DNA from: Phascolarctobacterium sp. | Lineage (GTDB): Bacteria > Bacillota > Negativicutes > Acidaminococcales > Acidaminococcaceae | Direction of reading: 5' to 3' | DNA: 60,228 nucleotides | Assembly (NCBI GenBank): GCA_017623055.1 | Contig: JAGAPX010000014.1 | Location: forward strand, 1 to 60,228 | In this document: positions 25,783 through 33,678 of the stretch, piece by piece | Layout of the letters: each line of letters starts with the position of its first letter | Position numbering within the stretch: the stretch's first letter is position 1 | Made by a program: the position numbers and the translations under genes | The notes under the pieces: generated by a model | Seen by the model: the letters and a program-made list of their open reading frames with translations, nothing else | Database searches by the model: none | What the model was told of the DNA's origin: nothing

Positions 25783-26265
25783 ATGATGCAGCATTTGCGT
25801 AATCCTAAAAATGTTAAATTGGTTTCTTTGTTTGTAGCAGCAATCTTCGTATTAGGTTGCTTTGCATTGACTTTGACTCAAAGTGGTTTTGGCAGCACTG
25901 CTTCCGCAGCTGCTAAGGAATCTGCGATTGGTGTAGTAAATTACCAAATGTTGGTATCTCAAAGCCCTGAATTGGCAAACGTAAGAACTGCTATGCAAAA
26001 TGAAATTGCAACTGCTCAAAAAGATTTTGATGAAAAAAGCAAAGCTATGAGTGATGCTGAAAAGCAACGTTACTACAAACAATTACAAGAACGTCTCGGC
26101 AATAAAGAGAAAGAATTGATGGATCCTGTTCTTAAAAACATCGAGTTGAACATTCAAAAAATTGCTGATAAAAAAGGTCTCTCTGTAGTTGTTCATAAAG
26201 ATACTGTTGTTTTTGGCGGTGTTGATATTACCGACGAAGTAATTAGAGCTTTACAAAAAGGTTAA
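25783..26265 (+). CDS. skp: OmpH/Skp-family periplasmic chaperone
   Basis: This 160-residue chaperone holds unfolded outer-membrane proteins in the periplasm. An N-terminal membrane segment (about 12-32) acts as signal or anchor. It is followed by IGVVNYQMLVSQSPEL, the opening strand of the family, a long charged helical hairpin (about 63-125), and the closing core strand LSVVVHKDTVVFGGVDITDEVI. This is the OmpH fold: a small core with protruding coiled-coil arms. A second, lipid-anchored copy follows two genes downstream. Confidence 0.92.
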   Translation: MMQHLRNPKNVKLVSLFVAAIFVLGCFALTLTQSGFGSTASAAAKESAIGVVNYQMLVSQSPELANVRTAMQNEIATAQKDFDEKSKAMSDAEKQRYYKQLQERLGNKEKELMDPVLKNIELNIQKIADKKGLSVVVHKDTVVFGGVDITDEVIRALQKG

Positions 26266-26280
26266 TAAGTTATTGCCATA

Positions 26281-26299
26281 GAGGCCCTTTTTGGGCCTC
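26281..26299 (+). terminator. Hairpin after skp, weak terminator
   Basis: GAGGCCC-TTTTT-GGGCCTC is a perfect 7-bp GC-rich stem, but only ATTTGCT follows, so termination is probably partial. No promoter appears between it and the next gene, so it may set the ratio of Skp to downstream proteins or protect the message end. Confidence 0.6.
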
Positions 26300-26328
26300 A
26301 TTTGCTATTGATGCAGGAGGAATGAGTT

Positions 26329-26871
26329 ATGGGCAAAGGTTTGCTGATAATGTTTGTTTTGGGTACGTTATGTGTATCTGCCTGCGGTGATGTACATAAA
26401 AAAGATAGCAAGAGTGTTCCTGTGAAACAGGAGAAAATAGTTTTCAACGAAACTAAGGTTGAAACAATTGCTAGGCTACAGGAATTAAGAAAGCTTAGCG
26501 AAGAAAACTATATGGTTGCTGATGCTAATACTCGTATGGTTGAATTACGTGGTAGAGAAATGGCTCAGTTAAAGAAGTACCGTATTCAGGTTGAACAAGA
26601 GGCTGAAGAATATATCTCAACCCAGAAGAAGCAGCTTGAAGAAGAGTACCAGTTAAGAATGTTCAATTTGCGAATGCAGTTGGACTCCTTAAAGATGCGC
26701 TCTAAAAATCGTGAGCAGTTGGAAAATGAAATCGAAGATTTGCGCTTAGAAAGAGAAGCTAAATTGGCCATATTAGAGGAGCGCAAACAAAATTATGTGA
26801 ATTTGAAAATTAAGGTGTATAAGCAAGCTATGCAAGAAAGATTGGATGCGGAAGCTGCTAAATTGCCTTGA
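26329..26871 (+). CDS. Coiled-coil lipoprotein, unknown function
   Basis: This 180-residue protein has a lipoprotein signal (lipobox CVSAC, lipidated C19) followed by almost continuous charged helix (about 40-178) with heptad patterns rich in Glu, Lys, Arg and Leu. No enzyme motif is present. It lies between two Skp/OmpH-family genes, and its arm-like coiled coil resembles the Skp tentacles without the beta core. A periplasmic scaffold or chaperone helper for outer-membrane proteins is a reasonable guess. AGGAGG precedes the ATG. Confidence 0.72.
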   Translation: MGKGLLIMFVLGTLCVSACGDVHKKDSKSVPVKQEKIVFNETKVETIARLQELRKLSEENYMVADANTRMVELRGREMAQLKKYRIQVEQEAEEYISTQKKQLEEEYQLRMFNLRMQLDSLKMRSKNREQLENEIEDLRLEREAKLAILEERKQNYVNLKIKVYKQAMQERLDAEAAKLP

Positions 26872-26916
26872 ATATATTTGTGTATTAAAAAGATTAACTA
26901 AGTGAGGTCATTGATT

Positions 26917-27324
26917 ATGAAGAAAATTGTTGCTGGTTTATTAATTACTGCTTCTATGCTTACTTTTGGCTGCAGTGGTCGCAATGCAGAGTTTGGTACT
27001 GTAGATATGCGTAAGATTGAAAGTGAAGCTGTATTTGTAAAAACAACTCAAAGTGAAGTTGCTAAACGTATGGAAGAGTTACAAGTGGAAATGGAAAAAG
27101 CATTGGAAGGTAAATCTACTGAAGAGCAACAAAAAGTTATGAGTGAGTACTCTGCTAAAGCACAATTGTTGCAAAGTGAAGCTCAAAATAAATTGAAATC
27201 CAGCTTGGATAATGCTTTGCATCAAGTTGCTAAAGAAAAAGGTTTAGGTGCTATTTTGTATAAAGATGCTGTTCCCCAAGGTGGCACTGACGTAACCCAA
27301 GCAGTTATCGACAAAATGAAATAA
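26917..27324 (+). CDS. Second OmpH/Skp-family protein, lipoprotein form
   Basis: This 135-residue Skp-like protein has a lipoprotein signal (lipobox LTFGC, C19 counted from the ATG at 26917). The core opens with FGTVDMRKIESEA, then come helical arms (about 40-105), and it closes with LGAILYKDAVPQGGTDVTQAVI, parallel to the first Skp gene. Lipidation is unusual for this family and would tether the chaperone to a membrane. The ATG at 26917 is preferred to GTG 26902 because GAGG lies in between. A terminator-like hairpin follows. Confidence 0.85.
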   Translation: MKKIVAGLLITASMLTFGCSGRNAEFGTVDMRKIESEAVFVKTTQSEVAKRMEELQVEMEKALEGKSTEEQQKVMSEYSAKAQLLQSEAQNKLKSSLDNALHQVAKEKGLGAILYKDAVPQGGTDVTQAVIDKMK

Positions 27325-27331
27325 ATTATAC

Positions 27332-27358
27332 AAGCGGATGACCCATTTATCCGCTTTT
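27332..27358 (+). terminator. Intrinsic terminator between the skp block and lpxD
   Basis: AAGCGGAT and ATCCGCTT form an 8-bp perfect stem followed by a short T run. The lpxD ribosome site starts only a few bases later, leaving no room for a promoter, so lpxD must be reached by read-through. Confidence 0.8.
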
Positions 27359-27374
27359 ACTTATGGAGGTTTAG

Positions 27375-28403
27375 ATGATGGAAAAGAGCGTACAAGAGTT
27401 AGCAGAGTTTTTGCATGGTACTGTTGAAAATGATAATCCTGCTTTAGTTGTTACCGGTGTTGCTGGTTTGGTAGAAGCTGGTCCGCAAGACATTTCTTTT
27501 GCAGTACCTCCCCATGTTGAACATTGTCACTTGAGCAAAGCTGGTGTTATGGTATTGAGTCCGGCTGATCCCCAATTAGATAGTAGACCTGTTATCCGTG
27601 TAGAAAATCCCCGTGCGGCTTTCGCAGCACTGTTAGAGTTGTTCCGTGCCCCGGAAGAAGTGGAACGAGTAATCAGCCATTTGGCATATGTTGCACCTAC
27701 TGCTAAGATTGGTGCTAATGTTGCAATTCAACCTTTTGCCGTTGTTGAAGACGGTGCAGAAATTGGTGATGGCACTGTCATTTATCCTAATGCTTATATT
27801 GGCAAGCGTGTTAAGGTTGGCAAAGAGTGTACTGTGTATCCCAATGTAACCGTTCGTGAAGATTGCGTATTAGGTGACAGAGTTATTCTGCAAGCTGGTG
27901 CTGTTATTGGTGGTGATGGTTTTGGTTACATTACTCAAAATGGCAAGCACAGCAAAGTTTTGCAAACTGGCAACGTTATTTTGCATGATGATGTAGAAAT
28001 TGGCAATAATACCTGTATTGACCGTGCTACTGCAAATAGCACCATCGTTGGCAAAGGAACTAAGATTGATAACTTGGTACACTTGGGTCACAACGATATT
28101 CTGGGTGAAAACTGCTTGGTTGTTGCTCATGTAGGTATCTCTGGTAGTGTTACCGTAGGTAACAACGTAACCTTTGCTGGTCAAGTTGGTACTGTAGGTC
28201 ATATTACTATTGGTGATAATTGCGTGTTTGGTGGCAGAACTGGTATTACTAATAACATTCCGTCCAACTCCTTTATGGCAGGCTTCCCTGCAATGCCTCA
28301 TAAAGAATGGCTCCGTCAAGAAGCTAATATCCGTAAATTAGGTGATATGTTAAAACGAGTTAAATCCCTTGAGAAAGAACTGCAAAAATTACAAGAAAAG
28401 TAA
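27375..28403 (+). CDS. lpxD: UDP-3-O-(3-hydroxyacyl)glucosamine N-acyltransferase
   Basis: This adds the N-linked hydroxyacyl chain in the third step of lipid A synthesis. The 342-residue protein has an N-terminal uridine-binding domain (about 1-95) and a left-handed parallel beta helix of hexapeptide repeats (about 100-315, for example IGDGTVIYPNAYIGKRVKVG), then a C-terminal helix. The catalytic histidine lies in NLVHLGHNDILG. Two ATG codons in a row follow TGGAGG. It opens the lpx run. Confidence 0.96.
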   Translation: MMEKSVQELAEFLHGTVENDNPALVVTGVAGLVEAGPQDISFAVPPHVEHCHLSKAGVMVLSPADPQLDSRPVIRVENPRAAFAALLELFRAPEEVERVISHLAYVAPTAKIGANVAIQPFAVVEDGAEIGDGTVIYPNAYIGKRVKVGKECTVYPNVTVREDCVLGDRVILQAGAVIGGDGFGYITQNGKHSKVLQTGNVILHDDVEIGNNTCIDRATANSTIVGKGTKIDNLVHLGHNDILGENCLVVAHVGISGSVTVGNNVTFAGQVGTVGHITIGDNCVFGGRTGITNNIPSNSFMAGFPAMPHKEWLRQEANIRKLGDMLKRVKSLEKELQKLQEK

Positions 28404-28424
28404 TTTTGCAAAGTGGTGTAATTA

Positions 28425-29321
28425 GTGTTAGGTTATTATATAGTTAAATTGTTTAGCAAGTTAATGTGCGTTTCTCCTAAATGGTTGCGTAATTTAGTAG
28501 CTGGCTTGCTGGGTAGTATTGCTTGTGCTTTCATTCCTAAGTGGCGTATGGACATGGCAACAGCCAATGTAATGGAATGCTTAGGTGTAGATGAAACTCG
28601 TGCGAAGCAAATTGCAGACGGTAGTTTGAGAAGATTTGGTCGTATGATTGTGGAAGTAATGCGCTTTCCTCTGTTGAAGGCTGAGAATATTAACGAACTT
28701 GTAAAAGTAGAAGGCTTAGAATATTTAGAGGCTGCTTATAAGGAAAATAAAGGCGTTATTATGGCAACCGGTCATTATGGCAATTGGGAACTTTTAGGCG
28801 CTACTGTTGCGTTGCACGGTTATCCGATGCTTTCAATTGCAAGAAAGCAAAATAATAGTCACATGGATAAATTCATCAATGAATATCGTGAGATTGTTGG
28901 TCAGAAAGTGGCTTATAACCATGGTGAGCGCGGATTGCTTGCTATTAGCAGAATGCTGAAAGAGAAAAATCTGCTTGGCATTTTATATGATCAAGATACA
29001 GGCGATAGTAGTTGTGAACTTGATTTGTTTGGCAAAGATAGTGGTATGCCTTTAGGACCTGCAGCTTTGTCAAGAATTTATGGTTCTCCGATTTTACCTA
29101 TTTTTATGCACAACAATGATGATGGAACGTGTACTGCGAAGATTCATCCGCCTTTGTATACTCCCAAAACAAAAGATAAAGAAAATGATTTTTATGTTGT
29201 TACTAGACAGCTTACTAATATTTTAGAACACGAGATTATTAGTGACCCGGAAATGTGGTTCTGGGTTCATGATAGATGGAAAGATGGTCGCCGTCGTTTT
29301 GGCGGAAAGAAAAGAAGATAG
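28425..29321 (+). CDS. lpxL: Lipid A late acyltransferase (LpxL/HtrB family), copy 1
   Basis: This inner-membrane acyltransferase adds a secondary acyl chain to the Kdo2-lipid A precursor. The 298-residue protein has an N-terminal hydrophobic helix and the catalytic HX4E motif at H117-E122 (TGHYGNWE), followed by the MDKFINEYRE and DQDTGDSSCELDLFG segments typical of the family. It starts with GTG at 28425 after a weak ribosome site. A second family member is at 41.1 kb; which one acts first cannot be told from sequence. Confidence 0.9.
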   Translation: MLGYYIVKLFSKLMCVSPKWLRNLVAGLLGSIACAFIPKWRMDMATANVMECLGVDETRAKQIADGSLRRFGRMIVEVMRFPLLKAENINELVKVEGLEYLEAAYKENKGVIMATGHYGNWELLGATVALHGYPMLSIARKQNNSHMDKFINEYREIVGQKVAYNHGERGLLAISRMLKEKNLLGILYDQDTGDSSCELDLFGKDSGMPLGPAALSRIYGSPILPIFMHNNDDGTCTAKIHPPLYTPKTKDKENDFYVVTRQLTNILEHEIISDPEMWFWVHDRWKDGRRRFGGKKRR

Positions 29322-29333
29322 AGGAGGAGAGCG

Positions 29334-30179
29334 ATGTCTGCTAAAAATATGCAACATACTATTTGCAAAGAGATTTCTTATTCAGGTATCGGTTTGCATT
29401 CTGGTAAAGATGTGTTAATGACTTTTAAGCCTGCAGCAGTAAATACTGGTATCGTTTATGTTCGTACGGATTTGCCTGGTCGTCCTGAAATTAAAGCTTT
29501 AGCTGAAAATGTAAGCTCTACCGTCAAGGCAACTACAATTAGTGCCAATGGAGCAGAAGTTTTTACTGTAGAACATTTAATGGCAGCTTTGTCCATGATG
29601 GGCGTTGATAATATTTATATCGAAATGTCTTCTCCCGAACCGCCTGTTACTGATGGCAGCGCTAAAGTGTTTTGCGAATTGATTGCGGAAGCAGGTTTAC
29701 TGGAGCAAGAGGAAGAACGTCAGGTTTATGCTGTTGACAAAGCTTTTCACGTTCACGATGGTGATCGTTATATTGTTATTCTTCCGTATGATGGCTATAG
29801 AATTTCTTTTACTTCCATCAATAAACATCCGTTACTTGGAACTCAGTATTTTGACATTGAGCTTAATAGAGAAACCTTTGAAAAAGAAATTATGGCTGCT
29901 AGAACTGTTGCCTTTACCGAGGAACTGGAAATGCTTAAGAAACTTGGACTTGGACTTGGCGGTAGCTTAGAAAACGTAGTAGTTTTTGATAAGGATAAAA
30001 TTTTATCCGTTCCTCGTTTTGACGATGAACTTATTCGTCATAAAATCCTTGACGTAATTGGAGATTTGTATTTGTTGGGACATATTAAAGGACATGTGAT
30101 TGCAGTGAAAACTGGCCATGCCTTTAATTCTCAAATTGCAAAACAAATTCAAGCCTATAGAACAAAGGAGGAGAAATAA
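29334..30179 (+). CDS. lpxC: UDP-3-O-acyl-N-acetylglucosamine deacetylase
   Basis: This zinc enzyme makes the first committed step of lipid A synthesis. The 281-residue protein shows two linked halves, with the first zinc ligand H81 in TVEHLMAAL, the later ligands in HKILDVIGD (His near 236, Asp near 240), and the catalytic histidine in the KTGHAFN segment. GGAGGAG precedes the ATG. The stop codon is immediately followed by the fabZ start, as in many diderms where the two are adjacent or fused. Confidence 0.96.
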   Translation: MSAKNMQHTICKEISYSGIGLHSGKDVLMTFKPAAVNTGIVYVRTDLPGRPEIKALAENVSSTVKATTISANGAEVFTVEHLMAALSMMGVDNIYIEMSSPEPPVTDGSAKVFCELIAEAGLLEQEEERQVYAVDKAFHVHDGDRYIVILPYDGYRISFTSINKHPLLGTQYFDIELNRETFEKEIMAARTVAFTEELEMLKKLGLGLGGSLENVVVFDKDKILSVPRFDDELIRHKILDVIGDLYLLGHIKGHVIAVKTGHAFNSQIAKQIQAYRTKEEK

Positions 30180-30623
30180 ATGCCTGTATTAGATATCAAT
30201 GAGATTAAAAAGATTCTGCCACATCGTTATCCGCTATTATTAGTTGATCGTATTTTAGAAGTTGAACCTATGAAACGTGCTGTTGGTATTAAAAATATTA
30301 CTGCCAACGAAGTGCAATTTCTTGGTCATTTCCCTAATGAACCCATTATGCCCGGTGTATTGTTGATTGAAGCAATGGCTCAAGTTGGCGGCGTAGCCAT
30401 GCTTTATCCGGAAGAAAACCGTGGCAAAATTGCTATGTTTGTAAAAATTGATAATGTACGTTTCCGTAAACAAGTAGTGCCTGGTGATCAAGTAGTTACT
30501 ACTGCTGAAGTTATTAAAACTATGCGTGGTAGTATGGGTATCATTCATTGCGAAGGCAAGGTTGATGGAGTTGTTGCCTGCGAATGTGATTGTACTTTTG
30601 TAATTAAGGATCCAGTAGAATAA
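30180..30623 (+). CDS. fabZ: (3R)-hydroxyacyl-ACP dehydratase
   Basis: This hot-dog-fold dehydratase draws hydroxyacyl-ACP into fatty acid elongation, competing with LpxA for the same substrate. The 147-residue protein carries LPHRYPLLLVDR, catalytic H50 in LGHFPNEPIMPGV and E64 in LIEAMAQ. It starts on the base after the lpxC stop. Co-transcription with lpxC keeps the balance between phospholipid and lipid A synthesis. Confidence 0.96.
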   Translation: MPVLDINEIKKILPHRYPLLLVDRILEVEPMKRAVGIKNITANEVQFLGHFPNEPIMPGVLLIEAMAQVGGVAMLYPEENRGKIAMFVKIDNVRFRKQVVPGDQVVTTAEVIKTMRGSMGIIHCEGKVDGVVACECDCTFVIKDPVE

Positions 30624-30763
30624 ATAATTTGGATTTGGCTCTAATACAAAGAAAAAGAAAGAAAAAGTTAATATTAAAGCTATAAATCCTAAAAATAAAA
30701 CAATTTGAAATACGAAATTTTTTCCAAAATAGTGATTGTACTTCTATATTTGTGTTTGGTCGT

Positions 30764-30779
30764 TTAATCAAACGATTAA
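30764..30779. promoter_or_regulatory. Near-palindrome upstream of lpxA
   Basis: TTAATCA-AA-CGATTAA is a palindrome with one mismatch, 19 bases before the lpxA ATG, in an A+T-rich gap of 174 bases. A weak promoter (TTTCCA 30721-30726, TATATT 30745-30750) lies just upstream, so a bound protein would sit near +1 to +25. The same 16-mer with one change occurs at 47761-47776. Confidence 0.45.
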
Positions 30780-30797
30780 CTTTGAGGAGTGAAAAGA

Positions 30798-31604
30798 ATG
30801 TGTTCGGTAGAAATGCCTGAAAATAAGATTCATGAGACTGCTATAATTCATCCTACTGCGGTATTGGGCAAAGGAATTGAAGTTGGTCCTTATGCAATTA
30901 TTGATGAAGAAACTGTAATTGGTGATGGCTGCAAGATTGGTCCTCATGCGGTTATCCATAAATATACTACTGTAGGGAAAAATTGCATCTTTTTCCCTGG
31001 TTGTTCCATTGGTGCGGATCCGCAAGATTTGAAATTTGAGAATGAAAAGTCCTATACCATTATTGGTGATGGTTGTACTTTCCGTGAATGCTGCACTGTT
31101 AATAGAGCAACTGGCGAAGGTAATGAAACTCGTATTGGCAATAATATTTTAATGATGGCTTATACTCACGTTGCGCATAACTGCATAGTTGGCAATAATG
31201 TAATTATGTCTAACGTTGCTACTTTGGCTGGACATGTAATAGTTGAAGACCGTGCTGTAATCGGTGGACTTTCTGCAGTTCATCAGTTCTGTAAAATCGG
31301 TCGCAATGTAATGATTGGTGGTATGGCACGTGTAACTCAAGACCTGCCTCCCTTTATGATTGCTGCTGGGGATCCGGCATTTGTTTCTGGCTTGAACAGT
31401 GTAGGTCTTGCTCGTGCAGGCATGCCTGCAGAACATCGCAGTGAACTGAAAAAAGCTTTCCGTATTCTGTATCGTAGCGGTTTGACTTTGCAAGAAGCAA
31501 TCGCAACTATGGAACAAGAATTGGAAAGCAATGAGCCCATTGAACATTTGCTGCGTTTCTTGCGCACTGTTGATCGTGGCATCATTCGTACCCGCAGAGG
31601 ATAA
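30798..31604 (+). CDS. lpxA: UDP-N-acetylglucosamine O-acyltransferase
   Basis: This starts lipid A synthesis by moving a 3-hydroxyacyl chain from ACP to UDP-GlcNAc. The 268-residue protein has hexapeptide repeats of a left-handed beta helix (about 12-190), the catalytic histidine in MAYTHVAHNC, and the LpxA-specific C-terminal helical domain. I take the ATG at 30798, about 8 bases after GAGGAG, rather than the GTG at 30789 that overlaps it. lpxI follows after 3 bases. Confidence 0.96.
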   Translation: MCSVEMPENKIHETAIIHPTAVLGKGIEVGPYAIIDEETVIGDGCKIGPHAVIHKYTTVGKNCIFFPGCSIGADPQDLKFENEKSYTIIGDGCTFRECCTVNRATGEGNETRIGNNILMMAYTHVAHNCIVGNNVIMSNVATLAGHVIVEDRAVIGGLSAVHQFCKIGRNVMIGGMARVTQDLPPFMIAAGDPAFVSGLNSVGLARAGMPAEHRSELKKAFRILYRSGLTLQEAIATMEQELESNEPIEHLLRFLRTVDRGIIRTRRG

Positions 31605-31607
31605 GCA

Positions 31608-32414
31608 ATGGAAGTTTTAGGTGTACTTTCTGGTATCGGCCATTTGCCTGTAGAAGTTGCTAGGTCTGCAAAAAGTTTGGGATATGAGGTTATTGCAGTT
31701 GGTGTGGTACCTGATATTGATCCTGAATTGGCAGAAAGCGTAGACAAATACTACGACATTAATATTGGCAAGATTGGAAAGATTATCTCTACATTAAAGA
31801 AACATAAAGTTACTAAAGTAACTATGATTGGCAAGGTTACTAAAGAAGTTTTGTACAAAGCGGGAGCCATTGTTCCTGATTTGCGTGCCATTAAGATTTT
31901 GGCAAGCATTCCTGATCGCAAAGATGATACCATAATGAATGCTATCGTTAAAGAAATTGAAAGCGAAGGTATTGTTGTTATGGATCAAACTGAGCTCATC
32001 AAACCTTTGTTGCCCAAACCTGGCGTTTTAACTAAACGTCATCCTACTGAAGCTGAACTTGCAGATATGGAGTTTGGTTTTACTATGGCAAAGGCTATTG
32101 GGGGCTTAGATATTGGGCAAACTGTAGTTGTAAAGAATTGTGCGGTTATGGCGGTTGAAGCTATTGAGGGAACTGATGCCTGCATTTTACGTGGCGGCTT
32201 CTTAGGTAAAGGTGGCGTTATTGTTGCTAAAACAGCTAAGCCTTCTCAAGACCAACGCTTTGATATACCCGGCTTTGGTACAAAAACGATGGAGTCTATG
32301 ATTCACGCTGGTGCTACTGGTATTGTAATTGAGGCTGGGAATACTTTAGTGGTAGATCGAGAGAAAACTATTGCCATGGCAGACGAACACAATATAACTA
32401 TTCTGGTTAAATAA
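31608..32414 (+). CDS. lpxI: UDP-2,3-diacylglucosamine pyrophosphatase, LpxI type
   Basis: It hydrolyses UDP-2,3-diacylglucosamine to lipid X. The 268-residue protein belongs to the DUF1009/LpxI family, not to the LpxH calcineurin-like family. It has the N-terminal Rossmann-like part (GVLSGIGHLPVEVARSAK) and the C-terminal catalytic part with TVVVKNCAVMAVEAIEGTDA, followed by the GPGFGT-like segment IPGFGTKT. The terminator after it closes this part of the transcript. Confidence 0.93.
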   Translation: MEVLGVLSGIGHLPVEVARSAKSLGYEVIAVGVVPDIDPELAESVDKYYDINIGKIGKIISTLKKHKVTKVTMIGKVTKEVLYKAGAIVPDLRAIKILASIPDRKDDTIMNAIVKEIESEGIVVMDQTELIKPLLPKPGVLTKRHPTEAELADMEFGFTMAKAIGGLDIGQTVVVKNCAVMAVEAIEGTDACILRGGFLGKGGVIVAKTAKPSQDQRFDIPGFGTKTMESMIHAGATGIVIEAGNTLVVDREKTIAMADEHNITILVK

Positions 32415-32438
32415 AAATTTGAAAAAATTTATTTTCTT

Positions 32439-32469
32439 AGCGAGCGACATCGTTTGTTGCTCGCTTTTT
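32439..32469 (+). terminator. Intrinsic terminator after lpxI
   Basis: AGCGAGCGACA and TGTTGCTCGCT form an 11-bp stem (one G-U pair) with a short loop and five T residues. Confidence 0.9.
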
Positions 32470-32470
32470 G

Positions 32471-32479
32471 TGTTATAAT
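32471..32479 (+). promoter_or_regulatory. Extended -10 promoter of lpxB
   Basis: TGT-TATAAT (-10 at 32474-32479) directly after the terminator T run gives an extended -10 element. No strong -35 is visible. Transcription would begin about 55 bases before the lpxB ATG. Confidence 0.6.
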
Positions 32480-32541
32480 ATAGATTGAAATCTTGTGAAC
32501 ATTTTTATTTCGAAGCAAAGGTGCGTAATAGAGGAGTTTTT

Positions 32542-33678
32542 ATGACTAAAATTTTAATTTCAGCAGGAGAAGTGTCCGGTGATCTTCATGCGGCCGCTGT
32601 GACTGCAGCTATTAAAAAAATAGATCCTACAGTAGAGGTTTTTGGTATGGGTGGCGACGCTTTACGCGATGCTGGCGGTGAGGTGCTGTTTGATATCAAA
32701 GATCATGGCGTAATGGGATTTGTAGAAGTTGTAAAAAAGCTTCCTAACTTATTTAAACTACGTGACGATTTTGCTAAAGTGATGGATGAACGTCAGCCTG
32801 ATTGTTTAGTTACCGTGGATTATCCCGGATTTAATATGAAGCTGGCAAAATTAGCTCATGAAAAAGGAATTCCTGTAGTTTCTTATATTGCACCTTCTGC
32901 ATGGGCTTGGCATAAGAGTAGAGCGAAAAATGTTGCGAAGATTGTCGATAAAGTTGCTAGCATCTTTCCTTTTGAATATGATGTGTATAAGGAAGCAGGT
33001 GCTAATGTAGAATTTGTCGGTCATCCATTGGTGGATATTGTAAGGCCAAAGATGACTGAAGCAGAAGCTAATACTTTTGCAGGCAAACAGGATGATAGAA
33101 AGTTAATTCTAATTATTCCTGGTAGTCGCCTAATGGAAATAGAAAAAATGTTGCCAACACTTCTGGAAGCTGCAAAGCTTATCAAAAAGCAGTTGCCTGA
33201 GGTGGATTTTGTTATGCCCAGAGCTGGATCTATTCCACTACAAATGTTGGAAGAAAAAATCAAGGTTTCTGGAATTTCTGTGAAGATTACTGAAGGTAAC
33301 AATTATGATTTGTTTAGTGTTGCTGACCTTGCCTTGGCAACAAGCGGAACCGTAACTTTAGAAGCGGCTTTATGTGGGCTTGGTAGCGTTATAGTTTATA
33401 GAACCAATCCTTTGACCTATTTCATAGCAAAGCTAGTGGTTAATATTCCGCATATTGGTTTGCCAAATATAGTTGCTGGTAAAAGTGTTTTGCCTGAATT
33501 GATACAAGACGACTTCACTCCTGAAAAGGTTGCCAAAGAGGCAATAAGTTTGCTGGAGCGTGAACGTAATGCCAAAATGAAAGAAGATTTGGCGTATGTT
33601 AAAGAAAGATTAGGAAAGCCAGGGGCTGTTGGGCGTGTGGCTGAATTAGTATTGAAAATTGCTGGGGAGAAAAAATGA
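32542..33678 (+). CDS. lpxB: Lipid A disaccharide synthase
   Basis: This GT19 glycosyltransferase joins lipid X and UDP-diacylglucosamine to form the lipid A disaccharide. The 378-residue protein starts with ISAGEVSGDLHAA, then GMGGDALRDAG and VTVDYPGFN, and has the sugar-nucleotide-binding region around LATSGTVTLEAAL. The ATG at 32542 follows GAGGAG; upstream in-frame codons lack a ribosome site. It overlaps the msbA start by four bases (ATGA). Confidence 0.96.
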   Translation: MTKILISAGEVSGDLHAAAVTAAIKKIDPTVEVFGMGGDALRDAGGEVLFDIKDHGVMGFVEVVKKLPNLFKLRDDFAKVMDERQPDCLVTVDYPGFNMKLAKLAHEKGIPVVSYIAPSAWAWHKSRAKNVAKIVDKVASIFPFEYDVYKEAGANVEFVGHPLVDIVRPKMTEAEANTFAGKQDDRKLILIIPGSRLMEIEKMLPTLLEAAKLIKKQLPEVDFVMPRAGSIPLQMLEEKIKVSGISVKITEGNNYDLFSVADLALATSGTVTLEAALCGLGSVIVYRTNPLTYFIAKLVVNIPHIGLPNIVAGKSVLPELIQDDFTPEKVAKEAISLLERERNAKMKEDLAYVKERLGKPGAVGRVAELVLKIAGEKK

